Positions 24,225 through 34,469 of a stretch of 64,000 nt of DNA are shown here, in pieces. The stretch is from CAYLNG01 sp964497855. GTDB lineage: Bacteria > Verrucomicrobiota > Kiritimatiellia > SS1-B-03-39 > UBA6053. The stretch spans positions 1-64,000 of the forward strand of contig CAZCFM010000001.1 of assembly GCA_964497855.1 (NCBI GenBank), in the 5' to 3' direction. A program made the translations under genes and the position numbers. The notes beneath the pieces were generated by a model. That model ran no database searches and was not told the DNA's origin. It worked only from the letters and a program-made list of their open reading frames with translations. Numbering within the stretch: position 1 is the stretch's first letter; every line of letters starts with the position of its first letter.

Positions 24225-27200
24225 ATGACCCCTCCCCCGCCCCTTTTCCAACGCCGCGATTTCGTCGCCTTCTGGGTCACCTTCCTCGCCGCCCTCGCCG
24301 TTTACATCTATTGGCTCCCCCCTTCCATTAACCTTGAAGACGGCGGCGAACTGGCCGTAGCCGCCGACTACCTCGGAGTCCCCCATCCTCCCGGATACCC
24401 CATCTGGACCCTGCTCGCCTGGTTCTTTCAGTGGGTCCTCCATCCCCTCCAGTACAACGGATACCCCAATCCCGCCTGGCCCATCGCCTTCATGAGCGCC
24501 TTCTTCGCCGCCCTCGCCTGCGGACTGATCGCCCTCCTCGCCTGCCGCTCCGGGCGCATGATCGTTGACAACCTTCCCCGCGAACGCTTTTCCCTCCGCC
24601 AACACCTTCCCGCCCGCATCGTGGGTCTCGCCTCCGGGCTCCTGATTTGCATGTTGCTCCAGGCCGGCGCCGGCATCATCGTCCTGCTCCTCGGCGGACT
24701 GCTCATTCTCGCCACGCTTCTCGAAGCCCTCACCCCTTCCGAACTTCGGAAACCTGGGATGAAGTACCTTCCGAGACTCGGAACCCTAGGTGCCGCCATC
24801 CCCGCAGCCCTCCTCTCCTCTCTCTGCTGGCTTGCCGCCTGGACATACTCCGTCGTCCCTTCCCCTGCGGCTGTTCTCCTCCTCGCCATCGCCGGACTCA
24901 TTCCTTTTCTTTTCTTCGCCGCCCTGCTCGACTTCGCCCTCGGTATCAGCGCCCGTCGACTCACCCTCGCCGAACATTTTCGAAGCTCCGCTGCCGACGT
25001 GCTGACCGCCATCGGCGCAGGCTTGATGCTCGCCTTCACGCCCCTCATGGGCTCACAGGCCGTCATCATCGAAGTCTACAGTCTCAACGCCTTTTTCATG
25101 GCACTCCTGCTCGTCCTCTCGTTCGCGTATCTTCATCGCCCCGGCAACCGCCTGCTCTACACGATCGGATTCCTCTTTGCGCTCGGATTGACCAACCACC
25201 AAAGCTTGGTGTTCCTGATTTTTTTCCTCATCGCCGCCGTTGCCGCCGCCCGCAACCGCCCCCTCCTCAAGGATGGCCTCTTCCTCCTCGGTCTCGGCAT
25301 CCTGGCTTTTTTTCTTTTCAAAGCCCGGCAATACGGTCGCCTCCACGACGGCGACGCCCGCGCTTTTTTCCTTCGACAGGCCTTCGTGGCCGTCCTTTTT
25401 CTCTTCACCCTGCTCTTCACCCGCGGCGGACTTTTTAGAACCTGGCGACAACTCCTCACGCTTCTGGCCCTCGGCCTGCTCGGACTCTCTTTCCACTTCT
25501 TCATGCCCGTGGCCTCCGAACAAAATCCTCCCATGAACTGGAGCTACGCCCGCAGCAAAGACGGGTTCCTCGAGGCCCTCACCCGCGGTCAATACGAAAA
25601 AATCAGCGCCGCCGACAATGTCCGCATGATGCACCGCATCTTCAGCACCCCTACCCCGCCGGAGCTTCTCGACGAAGACCGCGCCGGCGACCTTGGCCGA
25701 ACCTACGCCACCCGCACCCTGTTCGTGCACATGCTCGGTGCCTACTTCTGGAACCCCACGTGGAAATACTCCATCGCTTCGCAGTTCAGTGCCCAGCTGC
25801 CTCGAACCGAATCGGATCCCGACGGCGTTCTCCCACCGCCACCCGAAAAACAGTTTCCCCTCGCACTCATCGGACTTCTCCCCCTCTTCGCTATCGCCCG
25901 TTTCGACGCCCGTTCCCGCGCCTGGTTCCATTGCACCTTCATCGCCTTTTTTTTCCTCAGCGTCGTCTTTATCATCCTGCAGTGGCCCGAACTCAACCAC
26001 AATGACCTCTGGGTCAAACGCGTGCAGTACCTCCAAGCCCACGCCCTCTTCGCCTACTGGATGAGCCTGGGCGCCGTTCTCCTCCTTGTCCTCCTGCACG
26101 CCTTGATTCCCCGCCGCAGCGCCCTCCGCGTTGCCTCCGTTTCTTTCGCCCTTCTCGCCATTGCCTTCCCCCTCCACAAGGATATCCACGACCCCCGTCA
26201 CATCGATCACCTCGGAGCCTCCAATTTTCACGGCCACGACTTCGGCTGGCGTTTCGGATTCCACGCCCTCCGCGGCGTCAACGGCATTCTTCTCGACGAA
26301 ATTGCCCACCACAAAAATCCCCTCTGCCGCCTCGACGACTCCGCCCTCGCCCATCTCCGTTCCTTGAAGGTTCCGGAAGACCTTCTGACCCGCGCCACGG
26401 CGCTCGCCGGCACTCAGGACCTTCCACTGTCCGACTTCAAACGACGCGTCCTCTCCCGTCTGGACAACGCCAGCGACGAACACAAACGCCTCCTGCGCGA
26501 CGCCGCGCTTCTCGCCGCGTTCCGCGCCAATCCTCCAGCGGAGCTGCGCCATCTGCACCGCCTCCCGCCCGACCTCTCCTATCCCCCCGAAATGGAGCCC
26601 TCCGCCATCCTCTTCGGTGGCACCGACCCCGGACGCTTTGTGCCAACCTACATGGTCTTCAGCGCCGAAGTCCGCCCCGATGTGTTTGTCCTGACGCAAA
26701 ACGCCCTTGCCCACAGCCCGTATCTCGACGCCACCCGCGACCTCTACGGCGACCGTATTTGGATTCCGGATCTCCTCTCCGCCAACGACGCCTTCCGTCA
26801 GTATGGCGATCACCTGCGCATGTTCGATCCCGACGCCTACGAGGCCCTCATCGGCGGCGGCGGAACCATGGCCGTCACGGGCGTAAACTCCGTTAACGAA
26901 ATCAACAGCACCCTCGCACGCGAAATCGTCGAGCGCAACAAATCACAACACGCCTTCTACGTCGAGGAGTCTTATCTTTTTGACTGGATGACCCCCTACT
27001 TGCGCCCGCAGGGACTTCTGTTCAAACTCGAATCCAAACCCGTGACCCTTACGACGGCGGAAATGCGCCAGTCCCATGCTTTCTGGGATTGGTACATCGA
27101 GCACCTGATGGAAACCCATCTTCCTCCCGATCAACGCAACGGCAGATTCCGCCGCGACCTGATGGCCCGTAAAACTTTCTCCAAACTGCGCCAGGCCCAA

Positions 27201-27914
27201 GCTTGGAATTACTTCGAACGCGGACACCTGCCAGAGGCCGAAGCCGCCATGCTGCAAGCCCTCCAACTCTACCCCGCCAACCCCGAAACCGCCTTCCGCG
27301 CCGCCGACATGTACACCCGCATGTTGCGTTTCGACGACGCTGAACGCGTCATCAACACATTCGCGCCTCACGATCCCACCAACCGACAAATCCCGCTCTT
27401 TCACCGAACGCTGGCCACCCTTCGCGACTTGGAAAGACAACGACAGGAAAAAGAAGCCGACTTTGCGCTCAAAATCACCGGGAATCTCACCTTGCAGCTC
27501 CTGCAAATCTACAGTCACCTCGAACTGAAGGAGCAGCGCAACGAAATGGCCGAGCTGCTACTCCGGCTGCCAAATCTCGACGGCGACTTCTACATTCATC
27601 TCGCCGCCTTCATGCGCAACGAACGGGATTCCGAGTTTTACCCCCGTGCCCTGGCGGCCTGGTCCAAACACATTCCCGACGATCCCCGTCCCGAACTCGA
27701 TCTCGCCGCCGCTTCCCTTTCCACGCGAAACTACGAACAAGCCTTTCGGCACATGCAGCAAGCCATCCAACGCGACCCCATCGGTGCCCGCATGAGCCTC
27801 GCCAACGACCCCCGCTTCCGTGAAATTGCCCACTGGCAGCAATTTCAGCGCCTCATCGCCATTCCCCCCTCCCTTTCGCCGCCCCCAACCCCCAAACTCC
27901 CCACCCTCTGGTGA
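24225..27914 (+). CDS. GT117 (DUF2723) glycosyltransferase with TPR tail
   Basis: Predicted 1229-residue membrane protein. Residues about 15-640 have ten or more membrane helices, and the first loop carries the DUF2723 hallmark NLEDGGELAVAADYLGVPHPPGYP (acidic residues at about 35-40), placing it with the GT117 protein O-mannosyltransferase-like family that uses polyprenyl-linked sugar. The middle part is a large soluble domain, and residues about 990-1200 contain TPR-like helices (for example HLPEAEAAMLQALQLYPANP). It likely glycosylates exported proteins or glycans; substrate unknown. An AGGGA lies just before the ATG. Found mainly in Bacteroidota and PVC genomes, which supports the taxonomic guess. 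Confidence 0.82.
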   Translation: MTPPPPLFQRRDFVAFWVTFLAALAVYIYWLPPSINLEDGGELAVAADYLGVPHPPGYPIWTLLAWFFQWVLHPLQYNGYPNPAWPIAFMSAFFAALACGLIALLACRSGRMIVDNLPRERFSLRQHLPARIVGLASGLLICMLLQAGAGIIVLLLGGLLILATLLEALTPSELRKPGMKYLPRLGTLGAAIPAALLSSLCWLAAWTYSVVPSPAAVLLLAIAGLIPFLFFAALLDFALGISARRLTLAEHFRSSAADVLTAIGAGLMLAFTPLMGSQAVIIEVYSLNAFFMALLLVLSFAYLHRPGNRLLYTIGFLFALGLTNHQSLVFLIFFLIAAVAAARNRPLLKDGLFLLGLGILAFFLFKARQYGRLHDGDARAFFLRQAFVAVLFLFTLLFTRGGLFRTWRQLLTLLALGLLGLSFHFFMPVASEQNPPMNWSYARSKDGFLEALTRGQYEKISAADNVRMMHRIFSTPTPPELLDEDRAGDLGRTYATRTLFVHMLGAYFWNPTWKYSIASQFSAQLPRTESDPDGVLPPPPEKQFPLALIGLLPLFAIARFDARSRAWFHCTFIAFFFLSVVFIILQWPELNHNDLWVKRVQYLQAHALFAYWMSLGAVLLLVLLHALIPRRSALRVASVSFALLAIAFPLHKDIHDPRHIDHLGASNFHGHDFGWRFGFHALRGVNGILLDEIAHHKNPLCRLDDSALAHLRSLKVPEDLLTRATALAGTQDLPLSDFKRRVLSRLDNASDEHKRLLRDAALLAAFRANPPAELRHLHRLPPDLSYPPEMEPSAILFGGTDPGRFVPTYMVFSAEVRPDVFVLTQNALAHSPYLDATRDLYGDRIWIPDLLSANDAFRQYGDHLRMFDPDAYEALIGGGGTMAVTGVNSVNEINSTLAREIVERNKSQHAFYVEESYLFDWMTPYLRPQGLLFKLESKPVTLTTAEMRQSHAFWDWYIEHLMETHLPPDQRNGRFRRDLMARKTFSKLRQAQAWNYFERGHLPEAEAAMLQALQLYPANPETAFRAADMYTRMLRFDDAERVINTFAPHDPTNRQIPLFHRTLATLRDLERQRQEKEADFALKITGNLTLQLLQIYSHLELKEQRNEMAELLLRLPNLDGDFYIHLAAFMRNERDSEFYPRALAAWSKHIPDDPRPELDLAAASLSTRNYEQAFRHMQQAIQRDPIGARMSLANDPRFREIAHWQQFQRLIAIPPSLSPPPTPKLPTLW

Positions 27915-27928
27915 CATCCAGACAGGTC

Positions 27929-28024
27929 GGATTATATTGATTCATCGGGATTGTATTGCATCAGCTGCAATATTGATTTTACGAGGCAGAGGATTATATT
28001 GCATCAGCATTATTGATTGCGATT
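27929..28024. repeat. REP-like repeats beside the transposase
   Basis: Three copies of an 18-bp motif, GGATTRTATTGCATCAGC, start at 27929 (divergent at its end), 27948 and 27991, each followed by a version of ATATTGATT. Part of the second copy folds as TTGCA-N5-TGCAA. They lie in the AT-rich gap downstream of the REP-type transposase gene and may be its substrates. Confidence 0.5.
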
Positions 28025-28161
28025 CTATATGGGCAGCCCCACAAATGGAGCCCACTGTCAACGGACATTTATGTCTCACAGGCAGACTTCATCCCTTTTT
28101 TTAAACCCAATGGCATCAGGCCATCGAAAAAACTTTTGGGTCTGCGTCCTGCACTCAAAAT

Positions 28162-29325
28162 CTACTTCACCTGCCGCAGTGACTTCAGGCCCATCCATCC
28201 GCCGTGGATCGTTTTGCCCGCTTTCTTGCGTTTCGGCCCAAAACAACTCTTGTGTTCCTCCATCAATCCCTGCAGAAACTCCCCGCTCCCCACACCAACC
28301 CCGCGCGTGAAAACGGTTTCTCGACTCAGTAGCCGTTCCGCCACCGGCACTTCGCCCTGTTTCTCGAATTCGGCCACCACCTCCGCCGCTGTGAACCCTT
28401 TTCGCTCACGGTATTTCCTCTTTTCCGTAACGTTGTCCGCCTGGCTCTTCCCTTTGGCGTACAACCAAATCCGATAGGATCCGTCCACCTCTTCCCAGGT
28501 CGCCGCCTCGGCCCGTTTCTGCTGCTCCTCCCCCAGCATCGCCCCGATTTCTTCCGTGCTCCGCCCTTCTTCCCGCAGTTTCTTCAGTCGATGCTGCTCC
28601 GCCGAGGTCGGCAGAAAACCCCGCGACAGCCGCACGAGCTGTTCCAGGCCCACCCGTGACGTCCCGTTCCCACCGCTGGCATCCCCGTAGCCCGACCAAC
28701 GACAATCCTTGGGGTCATCACACAGCCCCGCGCGCACCGGGTTCAGGTCAATGTATGCCGCCACCGACAGCAGCGCCAGCGGATTGCCTTCAACGACCAC
28801 GCTGCGGTAACGCCCATCCCATAAGGTTCCCTTGCGTTTGTGTCGCGCGTTGAACCAAGCCGAAAACGACTGCTTGAGCACCCGCATGAACTGCGGCAGA
28901 TCGCCCATGCGCTCCCTCAGCGCCTCGTCCAAGGCATTCTGAAGCTCCGGACGCGCATTTTCGTACGCTCCCTGCCAAGCCTCGCACTTTGCCTCCGGCC
29001 ACACAAAGGCCAGACGCTGAAGGATTTCCGCATGATCCACCCGCTCCGTTCGCGGCACAAACAGTAGCAAATGGAAGTGGTTGTCCATCAGGCAGTGGGT
29101 GAGAACCTGTATGCCCGAAAACGCGCTCCAGCGCCGCAACACATCCAGGAAAACCCCCTTCTCCTCGTTCTGGAACAAAAAGAGCTGCCCCGCGCTGCGA
29201 CTCGTCACATGCACGAAGTAATCCCCAGACTTTGGCAGTATGCGAAGCCCCCGCTTCCGCTCCTCAAAGAACCCGGCCCACACCGAAGGAATCACCGAAA
29301 CACCATCTACAGTTTTTGTTCTCAT
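28162..29325 (-). mobile_element. REP-associated tyrosine transposase (RAYT)
   Basis: Predicted 387-residue Y1 transposase of the IS200-related TnpA_REP type, which acts on repetitive extragenic palindromes rather than as a full insertion sequence. The HUH metal site is in THCLMDNHFHLLLF (near residue 95-108), and the catalytic Tyr lies in AAYIDLNPVRAGLCDDP (near 190). The C-terminal 170 residues are an extra domain of unknown role. No terminal inverted repeats or target duplication are seen, as expected. It is AT-rich at both flanks, with repeats at 27929-28024. Confidence 0.85.
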
Positions 29326-29418
29326 GACGGCACCCTACCCGGAACCACAAAGCATGTCAATGTGAATTTTATATTGCAACTGTTGAAATAAATGGGTCTA
29401 ACCGATTTTCCAGAAGGC

Positions 29419-29446
29419 TTGACAAAAGGAGTGCTTAACGTAGTAG
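29419..29446 (+). promoter_or_regulatory. Possible promoter of riboswitch-gcvP
   Basis: A consensus -35 TTGACA (29419-29424) lies 16 bp before TAGTAG (29441-29446), a weak -10. Placement just upstream of the riboswitch makes it a good candidate for the gcvP start site. Confidence 0.4.
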
Positions 29447-29467
29447 GAAGCTGTCGACGCACAGGCC

Positions 29468-29635
29468 CTGTGGGAGAGCGGGTTCGCGCAAGCGGGCTCC
29501 GCCGAAGGTGAAACCGCCCCCGGAAACTCTCAGGCAAAAGAACCGCAGAGCCGTTGTCATTCTCTGGAGAGCAATACGCCCACGGGCGGATTCACCGAAG
29601 GAGTTCATCCTCTCAGGTCCATGAACAGAGTGGGG
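29468..29635 (+). ncRNA. Tandem glycine riboswitch
   Basis: Two glycine aptamers lie back to back. The first (about 29468-29550) shows GGGAGAGC, GCCGAAGG and CTCTCAGGCAAAAGAACCGC; the second (about 29558-29632) shows CTGGAGAGCAA, CACCGAAGGAG and CTCTCAGG, then a paired closing stem around CAGAGTGGGG. These are the standard consensus elements. It ends about 40 bp before gcvP, so glycine binding likely turns on glycine cleavage. Confidence 0.93.
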
Positions 29636-29672
29636 CATTTTTCCCAACCCGTCCCTAACGGAATGCTCCGCT

Positions 29673-32510
29673 ATGCCCTCCCTCCTGCCCAAATCGATCG
29701 CTCCCACCGCCTTTTCCGAACGTCACCTCGGCTCCTCCCCCTCGGCTCGCAGCCTCATGCTTGCCGAGCTGGGCACCGATTCGTTGGACGCCTTGTCCGA
29801 CAGTATCGTTCCTCCTGCGATCCTTCGGAGTCAACCGCTCGCAACGCCCCCTGCCCTCACGGAGGAAGAGGCCCTTGACACCCTGCGCCACATCGCCTCC
29901 CAGAACACCGTGTTCCGCTCCCACATTGGCATGGGCTTCCATCCCTGCCACACCCCCGCCGTGATTCTGCGCAACGTGCTGGAAAACCCGGGCTGGTACA
30001 CGCAATACACCCCCTACCAAGCTGAAATCGCCCAAGGCCGCCTTGAAACCCTTTTCTATTTCCAGACTCTGGTGGCTGATCTCACGGGGCTTCCTTTCGC
30101 AAATGCCTCCCTGCTCGACGAAGCGACGGCCTGCGCCGAAGCGTTGACGCTTGCGGCAAGCCACTGCCGCAGTCCCCGCAAAACCGCCGTGGCCGATCTC
30201 GGTCTACACCCCCAGAATCTTCAACTGCTTCACACCCGCGCCCGCGTCCTCGGACTCCGGGTCGTCGAATGCGACGTCTTCAATTCGCCTCTCCCGGACG
30301 ACACCTTTCTGGTCATCGTGCAAACCCCCGACACCCGCGGTGTGCTCAAGGAGGGCCTTCGCGACCTCGCCGCCCGTGCCCATGCCGACGGAGCCCTCGT
30401 TGCCGCCGTCACGGACCCCCTCGCCCTCTGTTTGCTCGAGCCCCCCGCCGCCTGGGGCGCCGACATCGCCGTCGGCTCCTCCCAGCGCTTCGGCCTGCCC
30501 ATGGGCTTTGGCGGTCCCCACGCTGGCTACATGGCGGTCAGCGACGCGCTCAAACGCCGCATGCCCGGACGCATTGTCGGCCTCTCCATTGACTCCAAAG
30601 GACGCCCCGCCTATCGCCTGGCTCTCCAAACTCGCGAACAGCACATCCGTCGCGAAAAGGCCACCTCGAACATCTGCACGGCCCAGGCCCTGCCCGCAAT
30701 TCTTTCCACGTTTTACGCCGTATACCACGGACCCGGCGGGCTCCGCCGCATCGCCTCTCGCTGCGCCACCTTGGCCGACGCCCTCGGACGAGCCCTGCGC
30801 GATGGCGGTATCACGCTGCTTTCCGATCGATTCTTCGACACTCTCAGCGTCCTGAATCCCCCCGCAGGTCTCCGGAAAAAGGCTGAACGCTCCGGCATCA
30901 ACCTCCGGTATTTCGACGACGGCTCCGTGGGCATCGCCCTCGACGAAACCAGCACGATACAGCATCTGCAGGACCTTCTTGCCCTCTTCGGCATCGCCTC
31001 AAGCCTCCCGGCCCTCAGCAGCGTCCCGTCCTCCCTGCCCCTGCGCTCCGAAGCCGATTTTCTCCCGCAGGCCGTTTTCCGATCCTTCCACACGGAACAC
31101 GAAATGCTCCGCTTCATGCACCGACTCCAGGGACGCGATCTTTCCCTGACCCACAGCATGATTTCGCTCGGCTCCTGCACGATGAAGTTGAACGCCACGG
31201 CGGAAATGATTCCCGTCACCTGGCCCGAATTCGGCAACATGCATCCGGCCGCGCCCGCCAGCCAGTGCGCCGGATACACCAAACTTTGCGCCGATCTGGA
31301 GCAGTGGCTTTCCGACATCACCGCCCTCCCGGCCTGCAGTCTGCAACCCAACGCGGGCTCCCAGGGCGAATACGCCGGCCTTCTCGCCATCCGCGAATAT
31401 CACCATTCCCGCGGACAGGCCCAGCGCGACATCTGCCTCATCCCCGCCTCCGCCCACGGCACCAACCCAGCGTCCGCCGTCATGGCCGGATTCCAAGTCG
31501 TTGCCGTGTCCTGCGACGACGCGGGCAACGTCGATCTGGCCGACCTCAGCGCCAAAGCCGAAGCCCACGCCGAACGTCTCGCCGCCTTGATGATCACCTA
31601 CCCCTCCACGCACGGTGTCTTCGAGGAATCGGTTCCCGAGATCTGCCGCGTGATCCACGCCCGCGGAGGACAGGTCTACATGGATGGTGCCAATATGAAC
31701 GCCCAGGTCGGACTCACCGCCCCCGGCATCATCGGTGCCGACGTCTGCCACCTCAACCTGCACAAGACCTTCTGCATTCCCCACGGCGGCGGCGGTCCCG
31801 GCATGGGCCCCATCTGCTGCGCGGAGCACCTGCGCCCCTTCCTCCCCAGCAATCCCTTCAGCCGCGCGGCCACGCCCCTCGCCATTTCCGCCGCGCCCTA
31901 CGGCAGCGCCTCCATCCTGGTCATTCCCTGGATGTACATCCGCATGATGGGACCCGACGGCCTCAAACAGGCCACCCAGACCGCCCTCCTCAACGCCAAC
32001 TACATGGCCAAACACCTCGAGCTCAGTTATCCTATCCTTTACGCAGGACGCAATGGACGCGTAGCTCACGAATTCATTCTCGACCTCCGCGAACTCACCC
32101 GCCGCGCCGGACTGATCATCGACGACATCGCCAAGCGCCTCATGGACTACGGCTTCCACGCCCCCACCATGTCCTTTCCCGTGCCCGGAACCCTCATGAT
32201 CGAACCCACGGAAAGCGAATCCCAGGCCGAACTCGACCGCTTCTGCGAGGCCATGATCGCCATCCGCCGCGAGATCCAGGACGTGATCGACGGCAAAATC
32301 GCCGCCGGCGATTCTCCCCTTCACCACGCCCCCCACACTGCCGAGGACCTTCTCAGCGACTCCTGGAACCGCGCCTACACCCGCGAACAGGCCGCCTACC
32401 CCCTGCAGTGGGTCCGCGAACGCAAATTCTGGCCCGCCGTCAGCCGCATCGACAACACCCACGGCGACCGCAACCTCATTTGCACCTGCGAGTGGGACCC
32501 AAAGGGATGA
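29673..32510 (+). CDS. gcvP: Glycine dehydrogenase (decarboxylating)
   Basis: Predicted 945-residue P-protein of the glycine cleavage system; it decarboxylates glycine and passes the aminomethyl group to lipoyl GcvH. Both homologous halves are fused in one chain, as is usual for the long form (about 950). The N-terminal start (FSERHLG) and GMGFHPCHTPAVILRN fit the family, and the PLP lysine is in NLHKTFCIPHGGGG near residue 698. One oddity is that gcvT and gcvH are absent on both sides; the gene stands alone behind its riboswitch. A CACTC-class heptamer array begins 8 bp after the stop. Confidence 0.95.
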   Translation: MPSLLPKSIAPTAFSERHLGSSPSARSLMLAELGTDSLDALSDSIVPPAILRSQPLATPPALTEEEALDTLRHIASQNTVFRSHIGMGFHPCHTPAVILRNVLENPGWYTQYTPYQAEIAQGRLETLFYFQTLVADLTGLPFANASLLDEATACAEALTLAASHCRSPRKTAVADLGLHPQNLQLLHTRARVLGLRVVECDVFNSPLPDDTFLVIVQTPDTRGVLKEGLRDLAARAHADGALVAAVTDPLALCLLEPPAAWGADIAVGSSQRFGLPMGFGGPHAGYMAVSDALKRRMPGRIVGLSIDSKGRPAYRLALQTREQHIRREKATSNICTAQALPAILSTFYAVYHGPGGLRRIASRCATLADALGRALRDGGITLLSDRFFDTLSVLNPPAGLRKKAERSGINLRYFDDGSVGIALDETSTIQHLQDLLALFGIASSLPALSSVPSSLPLRSEADFLPQAVFRSFHTEHEMLRFMHRLQGRDLSLTHSMISLGSCTMKLNATAEMIPVTWPEFGNMHPAAPASQCAGYTKLCADLEQWLSDITALPACSLQPNAGSQGEYAGLLAIREYHHSRGQAQRDICLIPASAHGTNPASAVMAGFQVVAVSCDDAGNVDLADLSAKAEAHAERLAALMITYPSTHGVFEESVPEICRVIHARGGQVYMDGANMNAQVGLTAPGIIGADVCHLNLHKTFCIPHGGGGPGMGPICCAEHLRPFLPSNPFSRAATPLAISAAPYGSASILVIPWMYIRMMGPDGLKQATQTALLNANYMAKHLELSYPILYAGRNGRVAHEFILDLRELTRRAGLIIDDIAKRLMDYGFHAPTMSFPVPGTLMIEPTESESQAELDRFCEAMIAIRREIQDVIDGKIAAGDSPLHHAPHTAEDLLSDSWNRAYTREQAAYPLQWVRERKFWPAVSRIDNTHGDRNLICTCEWDPKG

Positions 32511-32517
32511 GAGGGAA

Positions 32518-32552
32518 GAAGTGCGGAATGCGGAGTGCGGAGTGTAGGCGTA
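32518..32552. repeat. Tandem heptamers, CACTC class, reverse strand
   Basis: Five consecutive 7-bp units (GAAGTGC, GGAATGC, GGAGTGC, GGAGTGT, AGGCGTA) lie between the convergent gcvP and DUF4105 genes. Read on the minus strand they are CACTCC-type units, matching the array at 5971-6047. Confidence 0.75.
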
Positions 32553-32582
32553 AACAATGCAAGCTGCAATATACAAGAGCCG

Positions 32583-34469
32583 TTAAAACCGGTTCACTTC
32601 CACGGACAGCATCCCCAGCCAGCGCTCGTCCGCGTCATCGGTCTGCAATCGTTGTGCGGACACACGAACCAGGGTTTCAAGATTTCGTTTCGATGTCAAC
32701 GGATAGGATAGATCCGTGGACACGTTCCATTCGCAGGCGGCGTCGTTCCAGATCAGCCGGCTCCGCCATTGCAGGTAGCGGAACGAAAACAGACTTTCCG
32801 CCTGTAGTGGAACCGAAAAATCCCAGTCCGCCTCTTCGGATTCTTCTTTCGTAAACCCAAACTCCACTCCGGACCCCACAAACGCATAGTGTCGATGTTG
32901 CGATCGCGAAAAAAGATTGCAGAGCAATGCGAGTCCTCCCAGGGTGCCCTGCCACTCCGGACCGATTTCGCGCTTGTGGAAATCCAGAACCTTCAGACCC
33001 AAGCCCCACCCCCGCAGCGACGAAAAACCCGCCTCCACCTCGCCCTGATTCTCCCGGAATTTACGCAGTTCCAACCCTGTGATTCGGGCTTCGCGAAGGT
33101 TATCCGCATCGCCGAGAAACGAATACCCGCCCAGTTCCACAAACCCGGCACGCTGCATGGCCACCCGCGAGCAGGAACCCATCTCCTGTTTCAACAACGC
33201 TCCTGAAAAGGAGGCCATCCCCTGAACGTCCGTACCCGTACTCTTGTAAAGGGCAAATCCCGGCTGGAACGTGAACAGTCCCGTGTGGTCGCTTCCTTCC
33301 GCCACGCGCCGCGCCGCAGGGGATTCGATCAAAGCTTCTGACCAATTCACCGGGGGAAAGGGCTGGGTGGAATCTGACAAAAGTTCCCGCTGCAGGAGCC
33401 GAGCTTCGTGGGTCACAGGACTGGTGTAATCGCGGCAGAGTCGGTCTTTGGGATCAAAAACCATCTCCATTTCCTGGAGCAGCGACGCCAGGGCGTACAC
33501 GTCCAGAGCGAGTGCTGGTTCGCTCAATGCGACGGCCTTGAATTTCAGAAGAGCCTCCGTGCGCCGCGTTTCCGATCCCGATACGAAGTCTTCAACGGCA
33601 GGCCAATCCAGCTCTGGAGTATTCTGGCGCAGCGAGGCGTAGCGGGTCCGGAACAGATCGCGGTACAAATATCCCCGGGCACGGAAACTGTGGAAAGCGG
33701 GGGCCTGCGGCTGGAGGATGTCGTGCCGCAGCAGGAAAGCCACCAAACTGTGCGGCGGTGACACAACGGGACGAAAAGCCACGGTCTCCGCGTGCTGGAG
33801 GCCTTCACCGATGACCTGAACCAGCACCGACCCGCAGTTCTGATGGAAAAAATAGTAGGAGGGAAGCGGCGCCGTTTGCAGATGAATCAAATGATCCAGA
33901 AGAAGGTTCCGTTGCGGCTCGTCCAGATTCAAAGCGTAGCGAAGCAGGGAGCGATCCTGCTCCACGGTGTAGGTTTTCAGCGTGTAGTCCAGGGTTTGCA
34001 CATCCATGACCACCGGGAAACCGCCTGTAAGGCCTTTCAGGGATTGCCACAGCGAGCGCCACGGGGATTCGGATTCGCGGGGTGCGGCCAGAACCAGATT
34101 GAGCCAGTTCCGTCCGCGACAACGCGGGATGTCAGGTTTAGAAACGGGAGAAGAAGGCTGGGGCACGGGATCGGTGGCCGCCAAAAACGAAACCACCAGA
34201 TCCGGGGGTGGCGTTTGGCCGTCCGGTGCCCGGCGTCGAATGCGCAACAGCAGATGTCCGGCAATTTCCGCAATATCGCCCGTGCCAGGGGTGGCGTAGA
34301 GCAGTTCAAAACCTTCCACACTGTCTCGATTCACCACGCCGATGTCCAAGGGCGCCCCCGTGCGGATGTCGAAAAAGCGCAGGTCCGCAGCATAGGATAC
34401 GGCTTCGTCTCCCCTCGCCAGCATCAGCCAGAGGCCGCAGAAACACGCAAGTCGCCACCCGCAGCGCAT
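32583..34469 (-). CDS. DUF4105 protein with C-terminal beta-barrel
   Basis: Predicted 628-residue exported protein. A signal peptide (about 1-20) leads into a DUF4105 domain, the family that includes the Bacteroides lipoprotein N-acyltransferase Lnb. The conserved His is in EIAGHLLLRIR (His72) and the conserved Cys in FFHQNCGSVL (Cys212), the residues expected for catalysis. The last 200 residues look like beta-strands ending in a C-terminal Phe (LGMLSVEVNRF), typical of outer-membrane barrels. Its ATG shares one base with the stop of the upstream repeat protein (TAATG). An acyltransferase or amidase role is inference. Confidence 0.72.
   Translation of the reverse strand: MRCGWRLACFCGLWLMLARGDEAVSYAADLRFFDIRTGAPLDIGVVNRDSVEGFELLYATPGTGDIAEIAGHLLLRIRRRAPDGQTPPPDLVVSFLAATDPVPQPSSPVSKPDIPRCRGRNWLNLVLAAPRESESPWRSLWQSLKGLTGGFPVVMDVQTLDYTLKTYTVEQDRSLLRYALNLDEPQRNLLLDHLIHLQTAPLPSYYFFHQNCGSVLVQVIGEGLQHAETVAFRPVVSPPHSLVAFLLRHDILQPQAPAFHSFRARGYLYRDLFRTRYASLRQNTPELDWPAVEDFVSGSETRRTEALLKFKAVALSEPALALDVYALASLLQEMEMVFDPKDRLCRDYTSPVTHEARLLQRELLSDSTQPFPPVNWSEALIESPAARRVAEGSDHTGLFTFQPGFALYKSTGTDVQGMASFSGALLKQEMGSCSRVAMQRAGFVELGGYSFLGDADNLREARITGLELRKFRENQGEVEAGFSSLRGWGLGLKVLDFHKREIGPEWQGTLGGLALLCNLFSRSQHRHYAFVGSGVEFGFTKEESEEADWDFSVPLQAESLFSFRYLQWRSRLIWNDAACEWNVSTDLSYPLTSKRNLETLVRVSAQRLQTDDADERWLGMLSVEVNRF

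Noticed and set aside
27915..28161. Terminal inverted repeats for a full insertion sequence
   Set aside because: No matching inverted ends or target duplication flank the transposase; the repeats fit the REP type better.
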